From Halovivax cerinus (GTDB taxonomy: Archaea > Halobacteriota > Halobacteria > Halobacteriales > Natrialbaceae), in assembly GCF_024498195.1 (NCBI RefSeq), contig NZ_CP101824.1, forward strand, positions 930,001-994,000: a stretch of DNA of 64,000 nt, in the 5' to 3' direction. The position numbers were made by a program, and so were the translations under genes. Shown here piece after piece: positions 41,080 through 51,400 of this stretch. Positions within the stretch are counted from its first letter, which is position 1. The number at the start of each line of letters is the position of its first letter. Under the pieces are notes generated by a model. It saw only the letters and a list, made by a program, of their open reading frames with translations, was not told the origin of the DNA and did not search any database.

Positions 41080-43578
41080 ATGGCAGTGACGGACGAGGAC
41101 GTGCCCTCCATCGACCACCCCTTGCTGGCGCCGGACTTTCTGGAGCGGCGGCTCTACCAACTCCAGCTCGCGGGGACCGCAGCGGCCGACCACACGCTCG
41201 TCTGTCTTCCCACCGGCCTCGGGAAGACGACCGTCAGCCTGCTGGTGACCGCCCGGCGGCTCGACGAGGTCGGCGGTACGTCGCTCATGCTGGCCCCGAC
41301 GAAGCCACTCGTCCAGCAGCACGCCGACTTCTACCGGGAAGCCCTGCAGATCCCCGACGAGGAGATCGTGGTGTTTACGGGCGAGGTGAGCCCGGACGAC
41401 CGGTCGGCACTGTGGGCGGAGGCGACGGTCGTGATGGCCACGCCGCAGGTGATCGAGAACGACCTCGTAGGGGGGCGCATCTCCATGGCCGACGTCACGC
41501 ACCTCACCTTCGACGAGTGTCACCGCGCGACCGGCGACTACGCGTACAACTACATCGCCGAGCGCTACCACGCCGACGCGGCGGATCCGCTCGTCACGGG
41601 CATGTCGGCCTCGCCGGGCGGCGACGAGGAGGCCATCCTCGAGGTCTGTGACAACCTCGGCCTCCGCGACGTCGCGGTGATGACCCGCGAGGACGCCGAC
41701 GTCGAGGAGTTCACCCACGACACCGACGTCGAGTGGGAGCGGATCGACCTCCCCGACGAGGTGCTGGAGATCCGCGACGCGCTGAACGAGGTGATCACCG
41801 ACCGACTGGAGACGTTGAAGGAACTCGGCGTCGCCTCCTCGACCCAGCCCGACCAGTCCCAGAAGGACCTCAACCGGATGCGCGCGGAGTTGCAGAAACT
41901 GATCAACAACGACCAGTCGGAGGGCTACGAGGGGATGTCCGCCCACGCGGAGGTGATGAAGCTCCGCCAGGCGGTGACGCTGGTCGAGACCCAGAGCGTC
42001 GAGGCGCTCCGGCGGTACTTCGAACGTCAGCGCAACCAGGCCCGGACGTCGGGGGCGTCGAAGGCGAGCCAGCGGATGGTCTCGGATCCCCGGGTCCGCG
42101 AAGCGATGCGCAAGGCGGAGTCCTTCGACGAGCTGCACCCCAAGTACGGAAAGACGCGGATGTTACTCGCCGAAACGCTCGGCCTCGAGGGCGGCGAGCG
42201 CGTCATCGTCTTCACCGAATCCCGGGACACTGCGGAGGCGCTCACGGAGTTCCTGTCGGAGAGTTTCGACGCGCGCCGGTTCGTCGGCCAGGGCGACCGC
42301 GAGGGTTCGGACGGCATGACCCAGACGGAACAGCAGGCCGTCCTCGATGATTTTCGCGCCGGCGAGTTCGAGGTGCTGGTCTCCACCTCCGTCGCCGAGG
42401 AGGGCCTGGACGTCCCCGAGGTGGACCTCGTCCTGTTCTACGAACCCGTCCCGACCGCCATCCGCTCGATCCAGCGCAAGGGACGAACGGGTCGCCAGTC
42501 CGAGGGCCGCGTCGTCGTCCTGATGGCCGAGGACACCCGCGACGAGGCGTACTTCTGGATCTCTCGACGACGTGAGAAGGAGATGGAGTCCGAGCTGCGC
42601 CAGCTCAAGGGCATGGCCGACGACCTGGCCGACGAGCTAGACGAATCCCAGCGGTCGCTCGCGGACTTCGAGGCCGCAACGCACGAGGGGGACGCGACCG
42701 ACGCGTCGTCGACCGACGCCGGTGACGGCTCGGCAGGCGATGGCGAGACGGCTGCCGGGACGAAACCGGGCCGTGTCGATGGCGACGGCTCCAGTCGAAA
42801 CGGAGGGGTCGGCGCGCAACCTGGCCTGCAGGATTTCGCGGCAGAAACTGACGGCGACTCGGACGCAAACCCCTCCGTTTCGGGTGGAGATTCGACGGAC
42901 ACCCCGACGCCATCGGGCGATTCCGGCGCAGTCGAAATCGTCGCCGACCAGCGCGAGATGGACGCGAACATCGCGCGCGACCTCTCGAAACGCGAGGACG
43001 CCTCGGTTCGACTGGAGACCTTAGACGTCGGCGACTACGTCTGCTCCGACCGCGTCGTCGTCGAGCGCAAGTCGACGGCGGACTTCGTGGACTCGCTGGT
43101 CGGCGGCGAGCGCTCTGTCTTCGAACAGGTCGGTGCGATGGCGCGCCACTACAGCCGCCCCGTCGTCGTGATCGAGGGCGAGGGACTCTACGAGCAACGC
43201 GACCTCCACCCGAACGCGATCCGCGGCGCGCTCTCCAGTCTCGCCGTCGACTTCGGCGCGAGCGTACTCCGGACCGAGAGCGAGGACGACACGACCGAAC
43301 TCCTGGCCGTCATCGCCAGCCGAGAGCAGGAAGTCTCGGATCGCGAGATCTCGGTCCACGGCGAGAAACAGGACAAGACCCTCGGCGAGCAGCAAGAGTA
43401 CGTGGTCGGTTCGATCGCGGAGATCGGACCCGTGACCGCGCGGGCACTCCTCGACGAGTTCGGCACCGTCGAGGCCGTCATGACCGCCCGGGAGGACGAC
43501 CTCCTCGAGGTCGACGGTGTCGGGCCAGTGACCGCCGAGCGGATTCGGGAGGTCGTTGGGAGCGACTATACCGGGTAG
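41080..43578 (+). CDS. hef: Hef helicase/nuclease (FANCM/XPF family)
   Basis: Hef processes stalled replication forks. The 832-residue protein has an SF2 helicase with Walker A TGLGKTT (about residues 45-51), DECH box FDECHRATGDYAY, and motif VI QRKGRTGRQ; then a flexible Asp/Gly/Ser-rich linker (about residues 545-630); then an XPF-type nuclease with ERKSTADFVDSL (Glu662, Arg663, Lys664) and a tandem helix-hairpin-helix (IGPVTARALLDEFGTV ... VDGVGPVTAERI) at the C-terminus. All catalytic parts look intact. In haloarchaea Hef works alongside Hjc in fork repair. The start follows from the promoter position. Confidence 0.97.
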   Translation: MAVTDEDVPSIDHPLLAPDFLERRLYQLQLAGTAAADHTLVCLPTGLGKTTVSLLVTARRLDEVGGTSLMLAPTKPLVQQHADFYREALQIPDEEIVVFTGEVSPDDRSALWAEATVVMATPQVIENDLVGGRISMADVTHLTFDECHRATGDYAYNYIAERYHADAADPLVTGMSASPGGDEEAILEVCDNLGLRDVAVMTREDADVEEFTHDTDVEWERIDLPDEVLEIRDALNEVITDRLETLKELGVASSTQPDQSQKDLNRMRAELQKLINNDQSEGYEGMSAHAEVMKLRQAVTLVETQSVEALRRYFERQRNQARTSGASKASQRMVSDPRVREAMRKAESFDELHPKYGKTRMLLAETLGLEGGERVIVFTESRDTAEALTEFLSESFDARRFVGQGDREGSDGMTQTEQQAVLDDFRAGEFEVLVSTSVAEEGLDVPEVDLVLFYEPVPTAIRSIQRKGRTGRQSEGRVVVLMAEDTRDEAYFWISRRREKEMESELRQLKGMADDLADELDESQRSLADFEAATHEGDATDASSTDAGDGSAGDGETAAGTKPGRVDGDGSSRNGGVGAQPGLQDFAAETDGDSDANPSVSGGDSTDTPTPSGDSGAVEIVADQREMDANIARDLSKREDASVRLETLDVGDYVCSDRVVVERKSTADFVDSLVGGERSVFEQVGAMARHYSRPVVVIEGEGLYEQRDLHPNAIRGALSSLAVDFGASVLRTESEDDTTELLAVIASREQEVSDREISVHGEKQDKTLGEQQEYVVGSIAEIGPVTARALLDEFGTVEAVMTAREDDLLEVDGVGPVTAERIREVVGSDYTG

Positions 43579-43631
43579 TTCGGCCGATCGGTAGCGCGAT
43601 CCGAGTGGCACCCCACCGGCCGAATCGGTCG

Positions 43632-44618
43632 TCACCACTCGCGTTCCGTCAGCGGGAGGTATCGCACGAGATCCGCACCGGGAATGGGTATCCGTCCGAT
43701 CGTCGTCCAGTCACCATCACGCCGGCCCAGGAGCGTTCCCCGGTGCGTCGCGCCCAGCAGGTCGTCGTCCAGGCTCTCCCAGCCCACGACGACCTCGTCG
43801 GGAACCGGCGACGAGAGTCGGTCCAGCGGTTCGTCGTCCCGAGCGGCGAACAGTCCGTGATCCGCGTCGTCCTCGTTCCACGAGGACGCCGAGCTTGGCG
43901 CCAGACCGGCGTAGATGTCACCGTCGTGAACGAACGATTCGCGCGCGTAGCGCTGGGAGTGGTCGGTGTCCAGCCGTCGCCAGGTCCGACCGACGTCCGT
44001 CGAGCGGTAGAGGCCGCTCCCGGTGGAGGCAACGATCGTCTCGCTATCGCCCAGTGCGAGGTGGTGAACGTCGTCGGTGTGCGGCGCGTCGAATCCCTCG
44101 ATAGGACGGGCCACCCAGGTCTCGCCCTCGTCGTCGCTGACGTGGACGCCGCCCACCTCGACGCCGGCGATCAGTCGGTTCGGCGCGCCGGGGTGAATTC
44201 GGAGGCTCCGAACCTGCGAGAGACCGTCGTGGCGAGGAATGCCCCAGTCCTCGCGGTCGGCGAGAGCGCGAAAACCTGCGACCGGTTCCCAGTCGGCTTC
44301 GTCGGCCGGAACGGACTCGCCGCACTCGGCGACGTAGAGGTCGCTCGGCCGCGTGCCGGCGTACACTCGCTCGCCCGACGGCGAGATGGCCACGGCGTAG
44401 ACCTGCCGTTTCGGCACGGGAAGCCGCGTCCAGTTCCGACCGTCGACGGTGTGGTACAGTCCCGATTCTCCGGCGGCGAGTAGGCCCGATAGCGCGCCCG
44501 TCGTAACGGAGTAGAGTCGATAGACCGGTTCCGTCTCGACGACGCGTTCGGTCTCGAACGATGACCCGGCGTCGAGACTGGAAATCCTGTAGACGCCGTC
44601 CGTACTCCCAGCGTACAT
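43632..44618 (-). CDS. beta-propeller (BNR/WD40/YVTN-like) protein
   Basis: The 328-residue protein has repeated strands of a propeller with sialidase-type Asp-box-like turns: MYAGSTDGVYRISS, AAGESGLYHTVDGRNWTRLP, VHVSDDEGETWVAR, ASTGSGLYRSTDVGRTWRRL. Such repeats mark BNR/photosynthesis-stability-factor-like propellers in haloarchaea. No signal peptide or catalytic residues are seen, so it is probably a cytoplasmic binding or scaffold protein. The start at 44618 begins directly with the first strand. Confidence 0.8.
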   Translation of the reverse strand: MYAGSTDGVYRISSLDAGSSFETERVVETEPVYRLYSVTTGALSGLLAAGESGLYHTVDGRNWTRLPVPKRQVYAVAISPSGERVYAGTRPSDLYVAECGESVPADEADWEPVAGFRALADREDWGIPRHDGLSQVRSLRIHPGAPNRLIAGVEVGGVHVSDDEGETWVARPIEGFDAPHTDDVHHLALGDSETIVASTGSGLYRSTDVGRTWRRLDTDHSQRYARESFVHDGDIYAGLAPSSASSWNEDDADHGLFAARDDEPLDRLSSPVPDEVVVGWESLDDDLLGATHRGTLLGRRDGDWTTIGRIPIPGADLVRYLPLTEREW

Positions 44619-44812
44619 CGTGGCAGACGGTACAATCTCGTCCGGGGAAAGGGTTCCCGAAACCGAAGTTTTGTACGGCCGTTGAGAGGTTCGCGCCGGC
44701 AGACCCGGGCGCGATCGACGGCTACGTCGCACGGGTTTCGAGGCAGGCCGCCGATATCGGACACCCCGATCGCGCCGAAACGGTTTCGGCGCTGGTCGGA
44801 GAGAACCCGGGC

Positions 44813-45763
44813 ATGGACGACGAGACACGCCTGACCTACGGCTCGCTTCCGCCAGAGGCGGCGCTGTCGCTGCTCGGAAACGACGTCCGGACGACGATCC
44901 TGTGGACGTTGAGCGAGGCCCGCGGCGGCGACGGCCCGCCACCGATTCTCCCGTTCTCGACCCTCAAGGAGCGAACCGGTCTCGATATCGACAGCAGCCG
45001 ATTCAACTACCACCTCCAGGAACTCACGGGAACGTTCGTCGAACGCGTCGATCCCGATACCCGTGACGACGCCCAGCTCGTCTCCGGGATGGCGGGTCCG
45101 AAAACCGACGGGTTCCGGCTCCGGCCCGAAGGAACGACCCTCATCCGAACCGTTCGGGCGTGGTCGATCGACGGGGACGGGTCGCGAGCGCGGGTCGAAC
45201 TCGACCAGGAGTGTCACCACTGCGACGGGACGCTGATCGGGCGGTACGAAAACGCCATCTTCGCCGTCCAGTGTGACGATTGCGACTACCTCTACGACTA
45301 CAACCTGACGCCGCCGGGGATCGTCGCGGCGTCGGACGGGCGACTCGACCGCGTCGCCGCCTTCAATCGCCAGCAGCGACGGGCGTTCGCGAGCGGTATC
45401 TGTCCGCTGTGTGCCGGCCCGCTCGATAGCGAATTCCAGGAACCGGCCGAGACCGGATATCCCCGCTCCGACCTGCGATCGGTGCTGATCAGACGCGGCT
45501 GTGCCCACTGCGGGAACAAGGACAACCTGACCGTCGGCGAGTTCCTGTGCGCCGACGCCGGACTGATCGCGTTCTGCCACGAGCGGGGACTCGACGTCAC
45601 CACCACGCCGCTCTGGGAACTCCCGTTCGCCGCGACCGACCGCGCGGTGACCGTCGAGACGACCGATCCGTGGACCGTGACGCTGCAGATCGACCTGGCC
45701 GGCGATCGTCTCGTCCTCGGCGTCGACGAGTCACTCGCCGTGGTGAAACGCCGTCGGGCGTGA
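44813..45763 (+). CDS. winged-helix protein with zinc ribbons
   Basis: The 316-residue protein starts with an ArsR-like winged helix (PPEAALSLLGNDVRTTILWT, FSTLKERTGLDIDSSRFNYH, LQELTGTFVERV) followed by two Cys-rich ribbons: CHHCDG ... CDDCDY, then CPLCAG ... CAHCGN. The rest is alpha/beta with VGEFLCADAGLIAFCHERG. It is probably a DNA-binding regulator of a haloarchaeal family; its target is unknown. The ATG at 44813 fits the domain start; the upstream frame is not protein-like. It is divergent from the propeller gene. Confidence 0.8.
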   Translation: MDDETRLTYGSLPPEAALSLLGNDVRTTILWTLSEARGGDGPPPILPFSTLKERTGLDIDSSRFNYHLQELTGTFVERVDPDTRDDAQLVSGMAGPKTDGFRLRPEGTTLIRTVRAWSIDGDGSRARVELDQECHHCDGTLIGRYENAIFAVQCDDCDYLYDYNLTPPGIVAASDGRLDRVAAFNRQQRRAFASGICPLCAGPLDSEFQEPAETGYPRSDLRSVLIRRGCAHCGNKDNLTVGEFLCADAGLIAFCHERGLDVTTTPLWELPFAATDRAVTVETTDPWTVTLQIDLAGDRLVLGVDESLAVVKRRRA

Positions 45764-45769
45764 TCGGGC

Positions 45770-45803
45770 CGTCGGCTATCGTGGCGGGCGTCGGCTATCG
45801 TGG
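45770..45803. repeat. 19-bp repeat, nearly two units, between convergent genes
   Basis: The 15-mer CGTCGGCTATCGTGG occurs at 45770-45784 and 45789-45803 (period 19) in the 42-bp gap between two convergent stop codons. Confidence 0.7.
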
Positions 45804-45805
45804 TT

Positions 45806-46750
45806 TCAGCGGTCCGTTCGGACCGACGCGTCGATCGTCCTGGCGAGGCGGTTCGCGGCGCCGTCTGGAAGGTTCAGGTACGGTTCGATCAGTTCGAGTT
45901 CCATGAGGAGGCGGTCGGCGTCCCGACGCAGGAAGTCGACCCGGGCGTAGGGAAGGACAGCGGGATCGACGTCGAGCAGTTCGGTCGCCGTCAGGAGGAC
46001 CGTTCTGGCCCACGAAATCGTGGCGTCCGTCGGTTCGTAAGGGTCGCTCTCGTCGAAGGTCGGCGAGAGGCCGAACGACTCGGGCGTCCGTAAACCCCGC
46101 CACGCGTGGCTGTACTCGCCGCCGAAGAACACGATCGAGTGCTCGCCGTCGGCCACCTCGGGGACGAACTCCTGGACGAGGGCCCCGCGTCGAGAGAGGC
46201 GAGCGCCGTCGTTGCTCCCTGCTGCGGTACCGGAGCGACGGGCGGCGGCGAACGGCCGTTCGAACCGGTCCTGATCCTCCGGGGCCGTCTCGCGCGTCGT
46301 CTTCCACGCGCCCGCGCCGCTCGTCCCGACGACTGGTTTCACCACCGCCGCGTCCCAGCCCCGGTGCTCGAGAATCCCCGCGAGACGCCGATCACGGGGC
46401 GGCGCGACGAACTCCGTCGGGACGACCGAGACGCCCGCCCCGGCCAGCGCTTCGAGGTACGATTTGTGGAGGTTCCAGCGGACGGCCGCCGGTGGGTTTC
46501 GAACCGTCACATCCACCTCCTCGAGTCCGTCGAGCCACTCGCGAAAGCGCTCCGGGTCGACGTAGTACTTCCAGCACGACCGCAACACGGCGACGTCGTA
46601 GCGCTCCCACGAGACGGTCTCGTCGTCCCACTGCACGCCGTCGACGCGATGGCCTCGCTCCCGTAGCGACCGAAGCAGCCGTCTCCCGTCGTCGGTCAGC
46701 GTCGGTGCGTCGGCCCCCGTGACGATGGCGATCCGGAATTCGTCGCGCAT
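45806..46750 (-). CDS. ATP-grasp family ligase
   Basis: The 314-residue protein has a pre-ATP-grasp domain (RIAIVTGADAPTLTDDG), an ATP-grasp core with AAVVKPVVGTSGAGAWKT, LVQEFVPEVADGEHSIVFFG and the metal-binding end YARVDFLRRDADRLLMELEL with EPYLNLPD. This is the layout of RimK/cycloserine-ligase-like enzymes that join a carboxylate to an amine using ATP. The substrates are unknown. A GCTTTTTCC box at 46774-46782 fits a leaderless start. It is convergent with the winged-helix gene. Confidence 0.88.
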   Translation of the reverse strand: MRDEFRIAIVTGADAPTLTDDGRRLLRSLRERGHRVDGVQWDDETVSWERYDVAVLRSCWKYYVDPERFREWLDGLEEVDVTVRNPPAAVRWNLHKSYLEALAGAGVSVVPTEFVAPPRDRRLAGILEHRGWDAAVVKPVVGTSGAGAWKTTRETAPEDQDRFERPFAAARRSGTAAGSNDGARLSRRGALVQEFVPEVADGEHSIVFFGGEYSHAWRGLRTPESFGLSPTFDESDPYEPTDATISWARTVLLTATELLDVDPAVLPYARVDFLRRDADRLLMELELIEPYLNLPDGAANRLARTIDASVRTDR

Positions 46751-47015
46751 GTGGACACAGAGTCACGCAATCGGAAAAAGCGCTCCCGGTAGTCAGTTTG
46801 TGTTACGGACTCAACCGTTTGGCGGCCGGCGCGTTTCGCCACTGTATCAGACTCGGGCGGCGGTGAGATCGTCTGTCTTCGACTCGGTCGACGTATCGAT
46901 CCACGATGATCGAGGTCCAAATTTGTGAGAAGTGAGATCCAATGGCGCTGCAATTTTCACAGCAACGGGACACCGCCGGTTTCAGTCCGATCGTTTCATT
47001 TCAACCGAGACCAAT

Positions 47016-47027
47016 AAATTTATTATG
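47016..47027 (+). promoter_or_regulatory. AT-rich promoter for the tfb gene
   Basis: AAATTTATTATG lies 26-37 nt before the ATG at 47053, inside a strongly AT-rich stretch (47007-47050). It shows that the transcript starts downstream of the earlier ATG at 46942, so the shorter protein is real. Confidence 0.5.
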
Positions 47028-47052
47028 TATTAATATCTACAAGCAATTGTGT

Positions 47053-47922
47053 ATGGGAGTTGGTAACGGGGATGTGTGTCCCGAGTGTGGCGGGCGGCTC
47101 CGACGTGAGGAGATCGAAATTTGCTGTGAGGAGTGTGGCCTCGTCGTCGGCGAGGACGCCATCGATCGCGGACCCGAGTGGCGGTCGTTCGAAGACGGTC
47201 CGGATCGGCGACGGACTGGCGCCCCGCTGACCAGATCCCGCCACGACCGCGGCCTCTCGACGGAGATCGGGTACGAGGCACGCGGTCGCATCACCGGGCG
47301 AAAACGCCGCCAGCTCGCGCGGATGCGCCGCGAGCACGACCGGGCGCGGATCGCGACGAAGGCCGAACGCAATCGCGTCTCCGGGTTTTCGAACATCGCC
47401 GGGCTCGTCGACCGACTCTCCCTGCCGCTGGACGCCCGGGATCAGGCCTGCTGTCTCTTCGAATCCGCGCAGAACGAGAAGCTCCTCCAGGGGCGATCGG
47501 TCGAGGGGTTCGTCGCCGCCTGCGTCTACGCCGTCGCCAGAACGCTCGGCGTTCCGCGGACGATGGACGAGGTCGTCGCCCAGGCGGACGCCACCGCCGA
47601 CGAACTGCAAGCCGCCTACGGTGCACTGAATCGCGAGCTCGACGTCCCGACAGGGCCGATCGAACCCGCGTCGTACCTCCCACGCTTCGCCTCGGAACTC
47701 GACCTGACGATCGACGAGGAACGACTCGCGAAGGAGTTCGTCGATCGGCTCGCGGAGACCGGCGCCATCTGTGGGCGCAACCCCAGCGGCGTCGCCGCCG
47801 CCTGCCTGTACGAGGCGGCGAAGCGACGGGACCGTCCGATCACCCAGGCCGACGCCGGCGACGTTGCCGACGTCGCCCCCGTCACGATTCGCAAGACCAC
47901 CCAGGCGCTCGCCGAGCTATAG
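47053..47922 (+). CDS. tfb: transcription initiation factor TFB
   Basis: TFB bridges TBP-bound promoter DNA and RNA polymerase. The 289-residue protein has an N-terminal zinc ribbon (Cys9, Cys12, Cys25, Cys28: CPECGG ... CEECGLVV), the B-finger region RGPEWRSFEDG, and two cyclin folds (about residues 110-190 and 200-285), the second ending with ADVAPVTIRKTTQAL. The region between ribbon and core is short, as in haloarchaeal paralogues. Haloarchaea have several TFBs that may direct different promoter sets; which one this is cannot be decided here. Confidence 0.95.
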   Translation: MGVGNGDVCPECGGRLRREEIEICCEECGLVVGEDAIDRGPEWRSFEDGPDRRRTGAPLTRSRHDRGLSTEIGYEARGRITGRKRRQLARMRREHDRARIATKAERNRVSGFSNIAGLVDRLSLPLDARDQACCLFESAQNEKLLQGRSVEGFVAACVYAVARTLGVPRTMDEVVAQADATADELQAAYGALNRELDVPTGPIEPASYLPRFASELDLTIDEERLAKEFVDRLAETGAICGRNPSGVAAACLYEAAKRRDRPITQADAGDVADVAPVTIRKTTQALAEL

Positions 47923-47987
47923 ACCGATCACACCCGATCGCTCAGCCGACCACAACGGCTTTTTCAGTGCCATACGAACGGTGTACC

Positions 47988-48377
47988 ATGCGCCGGTCCG
48001 ACGCCAGCCTGATCGAACCCCTCATTCCGGTGATCGCCGTCGCGACGCTGCCGATCGGAGCCCTCGCACTCATCTTTCTGGATTCGTCGATCGGGATCGC
48101 CGTCTTCATCGTCGGCTGGTTCCTGCTCGTTCCCCTCCTCAGCGTGCTCTCCGGACACACCGACGAGGAGTGGGACACCGAATCGGGAGCGCGAACGGTC
48201 GACGACTCCAGCGAGCGACAAGATCCGCTCGAGACGCTCCGTGAGCGCTACGCCCGCGGCGAGATCGACGAAGCCGAGTTCGAACGACGCGTCGACGACC
48301 TGCTCGAAACCGACGCGACGGAACCGGATAGTCGCGTCCCCGATCGCTCGCGGGATCGGAACGTGGACGTAGAATAG
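47988..48377 (+). CDS. membrane protein with a C-terminal SHOCT-like segment
   Basis: The 129-residue protein has two hydrophobic helices (IPVIAVATLPIGALALIFL and IGIAVFIVGWFLLVPLLSVL) followed by a charged cytoplasmic tail containing DPLETLRERYARGEIDEAEF, which is a SHOCT motif (short helical oligomerisation segment). Proteins of this design are abundant in haloarchaea and their function is unknown. GCTTTTTCA at 47958-47966 fits the promoter position. Its 3' end faces the end of mcm, 26 bp away. Confidence 0.8.
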   Translation: MRRSDASLIEPLIPVIAVATLPIGALALIFLDSSIGIAVFIVGWFLLVPLLSVLSGHTDEEWDTESGARTVDDSSERQDPLETLRERYARGEIDEAEFERRVDDLLETDATEPDSRVPDRSRDRNVDVE

Positions 48378-48403
48378 TGCGGCCGTAGGTGGACGGACGA
48401 GCG

Positions 48404-51400
48404 CTACGTCGTCCGCAGGTGGTCCGTCTTGGGCTCGTAGACCTCGCCTTTCTGCTTGAGTTTCTCGATCTCGTGTTCGGCCTTCGACTCGTCCATGCCG
48501 ATCTCGCCGGCGCGTTCTACGACGACGTCGATGGGGGCGCCGTCGTCGTACTCCTCCTCGACGTCGGCGATGAGCGCCTTGATGTTCTTGATTCGGTCGC
48601 GCTGGGACTTCGAGGTGCCGGCCTCGACGATGTCGGCGTCGAACTCGCCCGTCTCGGGGTCGACACCGATGTCCTGCAGACACGCGCGCGTTATCTCGAT
48701 GATACGCTCGGCGTCGTCACGGCTGACGGTGTCGGAGAGGCGGATTCGCGCGCTGGCCTCCGCCAGTCGGACGAGCGCCTCGAGCTGGCGGGCGGTGACC
48801 GGGACCGGGGCATCCTCGTCGACACCCTTCGAACGGAGGTCGACGTAAAATTGCTGGATGGCCTCGCGGGCCTCCTCGGTCATCCGCGGGTGGCAGTTCT
48901 GCTTCGCGTAGGCGACGTACTTCCGGAGGAGGTCGGCGTCGATCGCCGGATCCACCGACGCGGTCATCTCGTCGATCTCCTCCGTACTGACGTCGGGCGA
49001 GGTCATCTCGGCCTGCTGGGTGGTCAACTCGCCGGCGTAGTTCGTCCGTAAGATGTGTTCCGCGAGGTTGGCGTCCTTCTCCTCGTCGGGCTGGTCCGTG
49101 ACCGTGAAGATGAGGTCGAATCGCGAGATGAGCGCCGGTTCGAGGTCGATCTGCTCGCCGATCGGTTCGTACTGGTCGAACCGGCCGTACTTCGGGTTCG
49201 CCGCGCCCAGCAGCGAACAGCGAGATTTTAAGGTTGCATTGATCCCTGCTTTGGAAATCGAAATTTTTTGCTGTTCTAGTGCCTCGTGCATGGCCGACCG
49301 GTCCTCGGAATTGTGAACGACGATACCGTTCGCGACGAAGTTGTGCGTCCCCTCGACCGTGAGATCGTAGACACGGGGACGGTCCCGACGGTCGAGTTCG
49401 GCGAGGAGTTCGTCGATATTCCGTCGTTTCTCATCGATCAGTCGGACGCACGTGCGCTTTACTTCCTCGAAGTTGTTCACGTCTACAGCGCCAGAGAACC
49501 AGCGGGAGACGGTCGACCCATCGACCCCTACCTCACGAGCTACCGCCTGAAACGAGATATTGTATCGTTCGAGTTCCGAACGGAGCGATGTCCAGTCTGT
49601 CGCCTCGATCGGCTCGTTCACGAGAGACCGCGCCCGGGAGACCGCCTCAGCCGTTTCACGAACGTCGACGAGATCGGCGAGTCGCGACTTACAGACGTCG
49701 ATCATCGTATCGCGGTGGTCTCGCGAGTCGATCTGTTGCACAGAATCGATACGTCGCCACTTGACGTCGGCTTCGATCAGTTGTTGGAGTGGCGAAAGAT
49801 CGACAGCACGGACCGGATCCAGCACGTCACGAAGCCTGTGGCGAACCCGATTCCGCAGTTCGGTGTCGGTGCCCCAGCGCCGGGACAGTTGCTGCTGTGA
49901 GAGGGGCAATTCGGTGGCAAGTTCTCGCTGAGAGACGTGATAGCGATTCCGTAGCTCCTCTAGCCGCTCCCACGTCGTTTCAGATTCGAGTTCGTCGTAG
50001 TGGGCAGTTGCCTCTACGTTCCGCTCCTCGAACGCCTGGAGAATCGAGTCGGACAGGCGGAGTGACGCGTTCGCGTCGTCGTTTTCGAAGTTACAATAGG
50101 TTGCATCGCTCGCTATCCCGCATTCGGACTGATGAAGTCGGAGTGCACCCCTTGCCTGTTCGAAAAGATGTCCACACTCCGGAAGGACGTCGATGATAGT
50201 TCGCGTGCCTGTCGTCCGGCCACAGGCAGCATCCAGTTTGGTACGTTTTCGATCCAACGTGAACCCGATGTGACGTTCGAACGCTGCGAGAGAGGCGTCC
50301 GACGTTATTGTGAGCGCGTACACGTCACGGCCGCCGTCACGTTGTCGGGTCTGAATTTGGCTGGAGATTCCGAACTCGAGAAGGAGCATCTTCGTACCGA
50401 GGAGGAGTTCGTAGCTCGACGAATAGATTCTCACGAATCGCTCGTCGACCGTCCCCTCGGAGTCGGCAAGGGCCCGGACGAACGCCGCTTTCGTCTCACG
50501 CGAAGCCCGCGTGACCGCCTCGGGAAGACGCTTTCCGTCGAAAATCTCGAGGTTCGCACCCAGTTCGAGTAACTCGTCGACGTAGCGTTTTCCGTGAAGA
50601 CGAACCGTCTCGACGCCGTCGTCACGCCGTTCACTGGGGTGACGAACCGGTTCCGCGTCGAAGGCGTCGCGACAGGCGCGTTCGAAATCGGCGAGCAACT
50701 GCTCTTCTTTGTTGATAAAACGGACGCCACAGCTCCCCTCAGTCCGGTCGTAGTATATATTCCCGTCACCGGCAACGTAACCGAGAATCGCCCCGTGCGC
50801 GGGCGAAACACTGTCGTCGTGGTCGGACCGATCGTCGGTCGATGGCAGCGTGGAGACGGCCCCACCGTCGGCGAGCGGTGTCGGTAACTCCCTCGGAACG
50901 TACGTCCAGTCGCCTTCGGATAGTTCCTCGGCCGGAACTTCCGTTCGTTCACCCCGTTCGAGGACGAAGAACGGGTGATCCGCGGTCGTCGTGATCCGCT
51001 CGCCCGATTCGAGCTCGACCCTCCAGAGTTCGGCTGGGGCATCGTATTCGTGGACGGCGCGGACCGGACGTCGTACGAGCGATCCGTCCTCGGACATCGT
51101 CCAGACGTCGACGTCGACATCCCGGATCGTGCGGCCGTTTTCGAGTGTTTCGACTGAACCGTCTCCGATTGCTTCGTGGGCCAGTTCACGGATCGGTTCG
51201 ATACCAGTGCCAGTGTGAACGAGCGTCTCTCCCGTCACGCATCGCATCTTATCGAGTTCGTCGACTGCCGCAATCCCCTTGTCCGCGAGGACGAGCGCGC
51301 CCGCCTCGAGCGACCACTGATCGCCGTCGCCGAAGTCGTCTCTCACCGCGGCTGCGGTATTGTGTGTCACGATTCCGTTCCCGATGAAGTTGTGCGTCTC

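Noticed and set aside
46942-47052. N-terminal extension of TFB
   Set aside because: The AT-rich promoter lies inside this stretch, and the zinc ribbon expected at the N-terminus starts just after ATG 47053.
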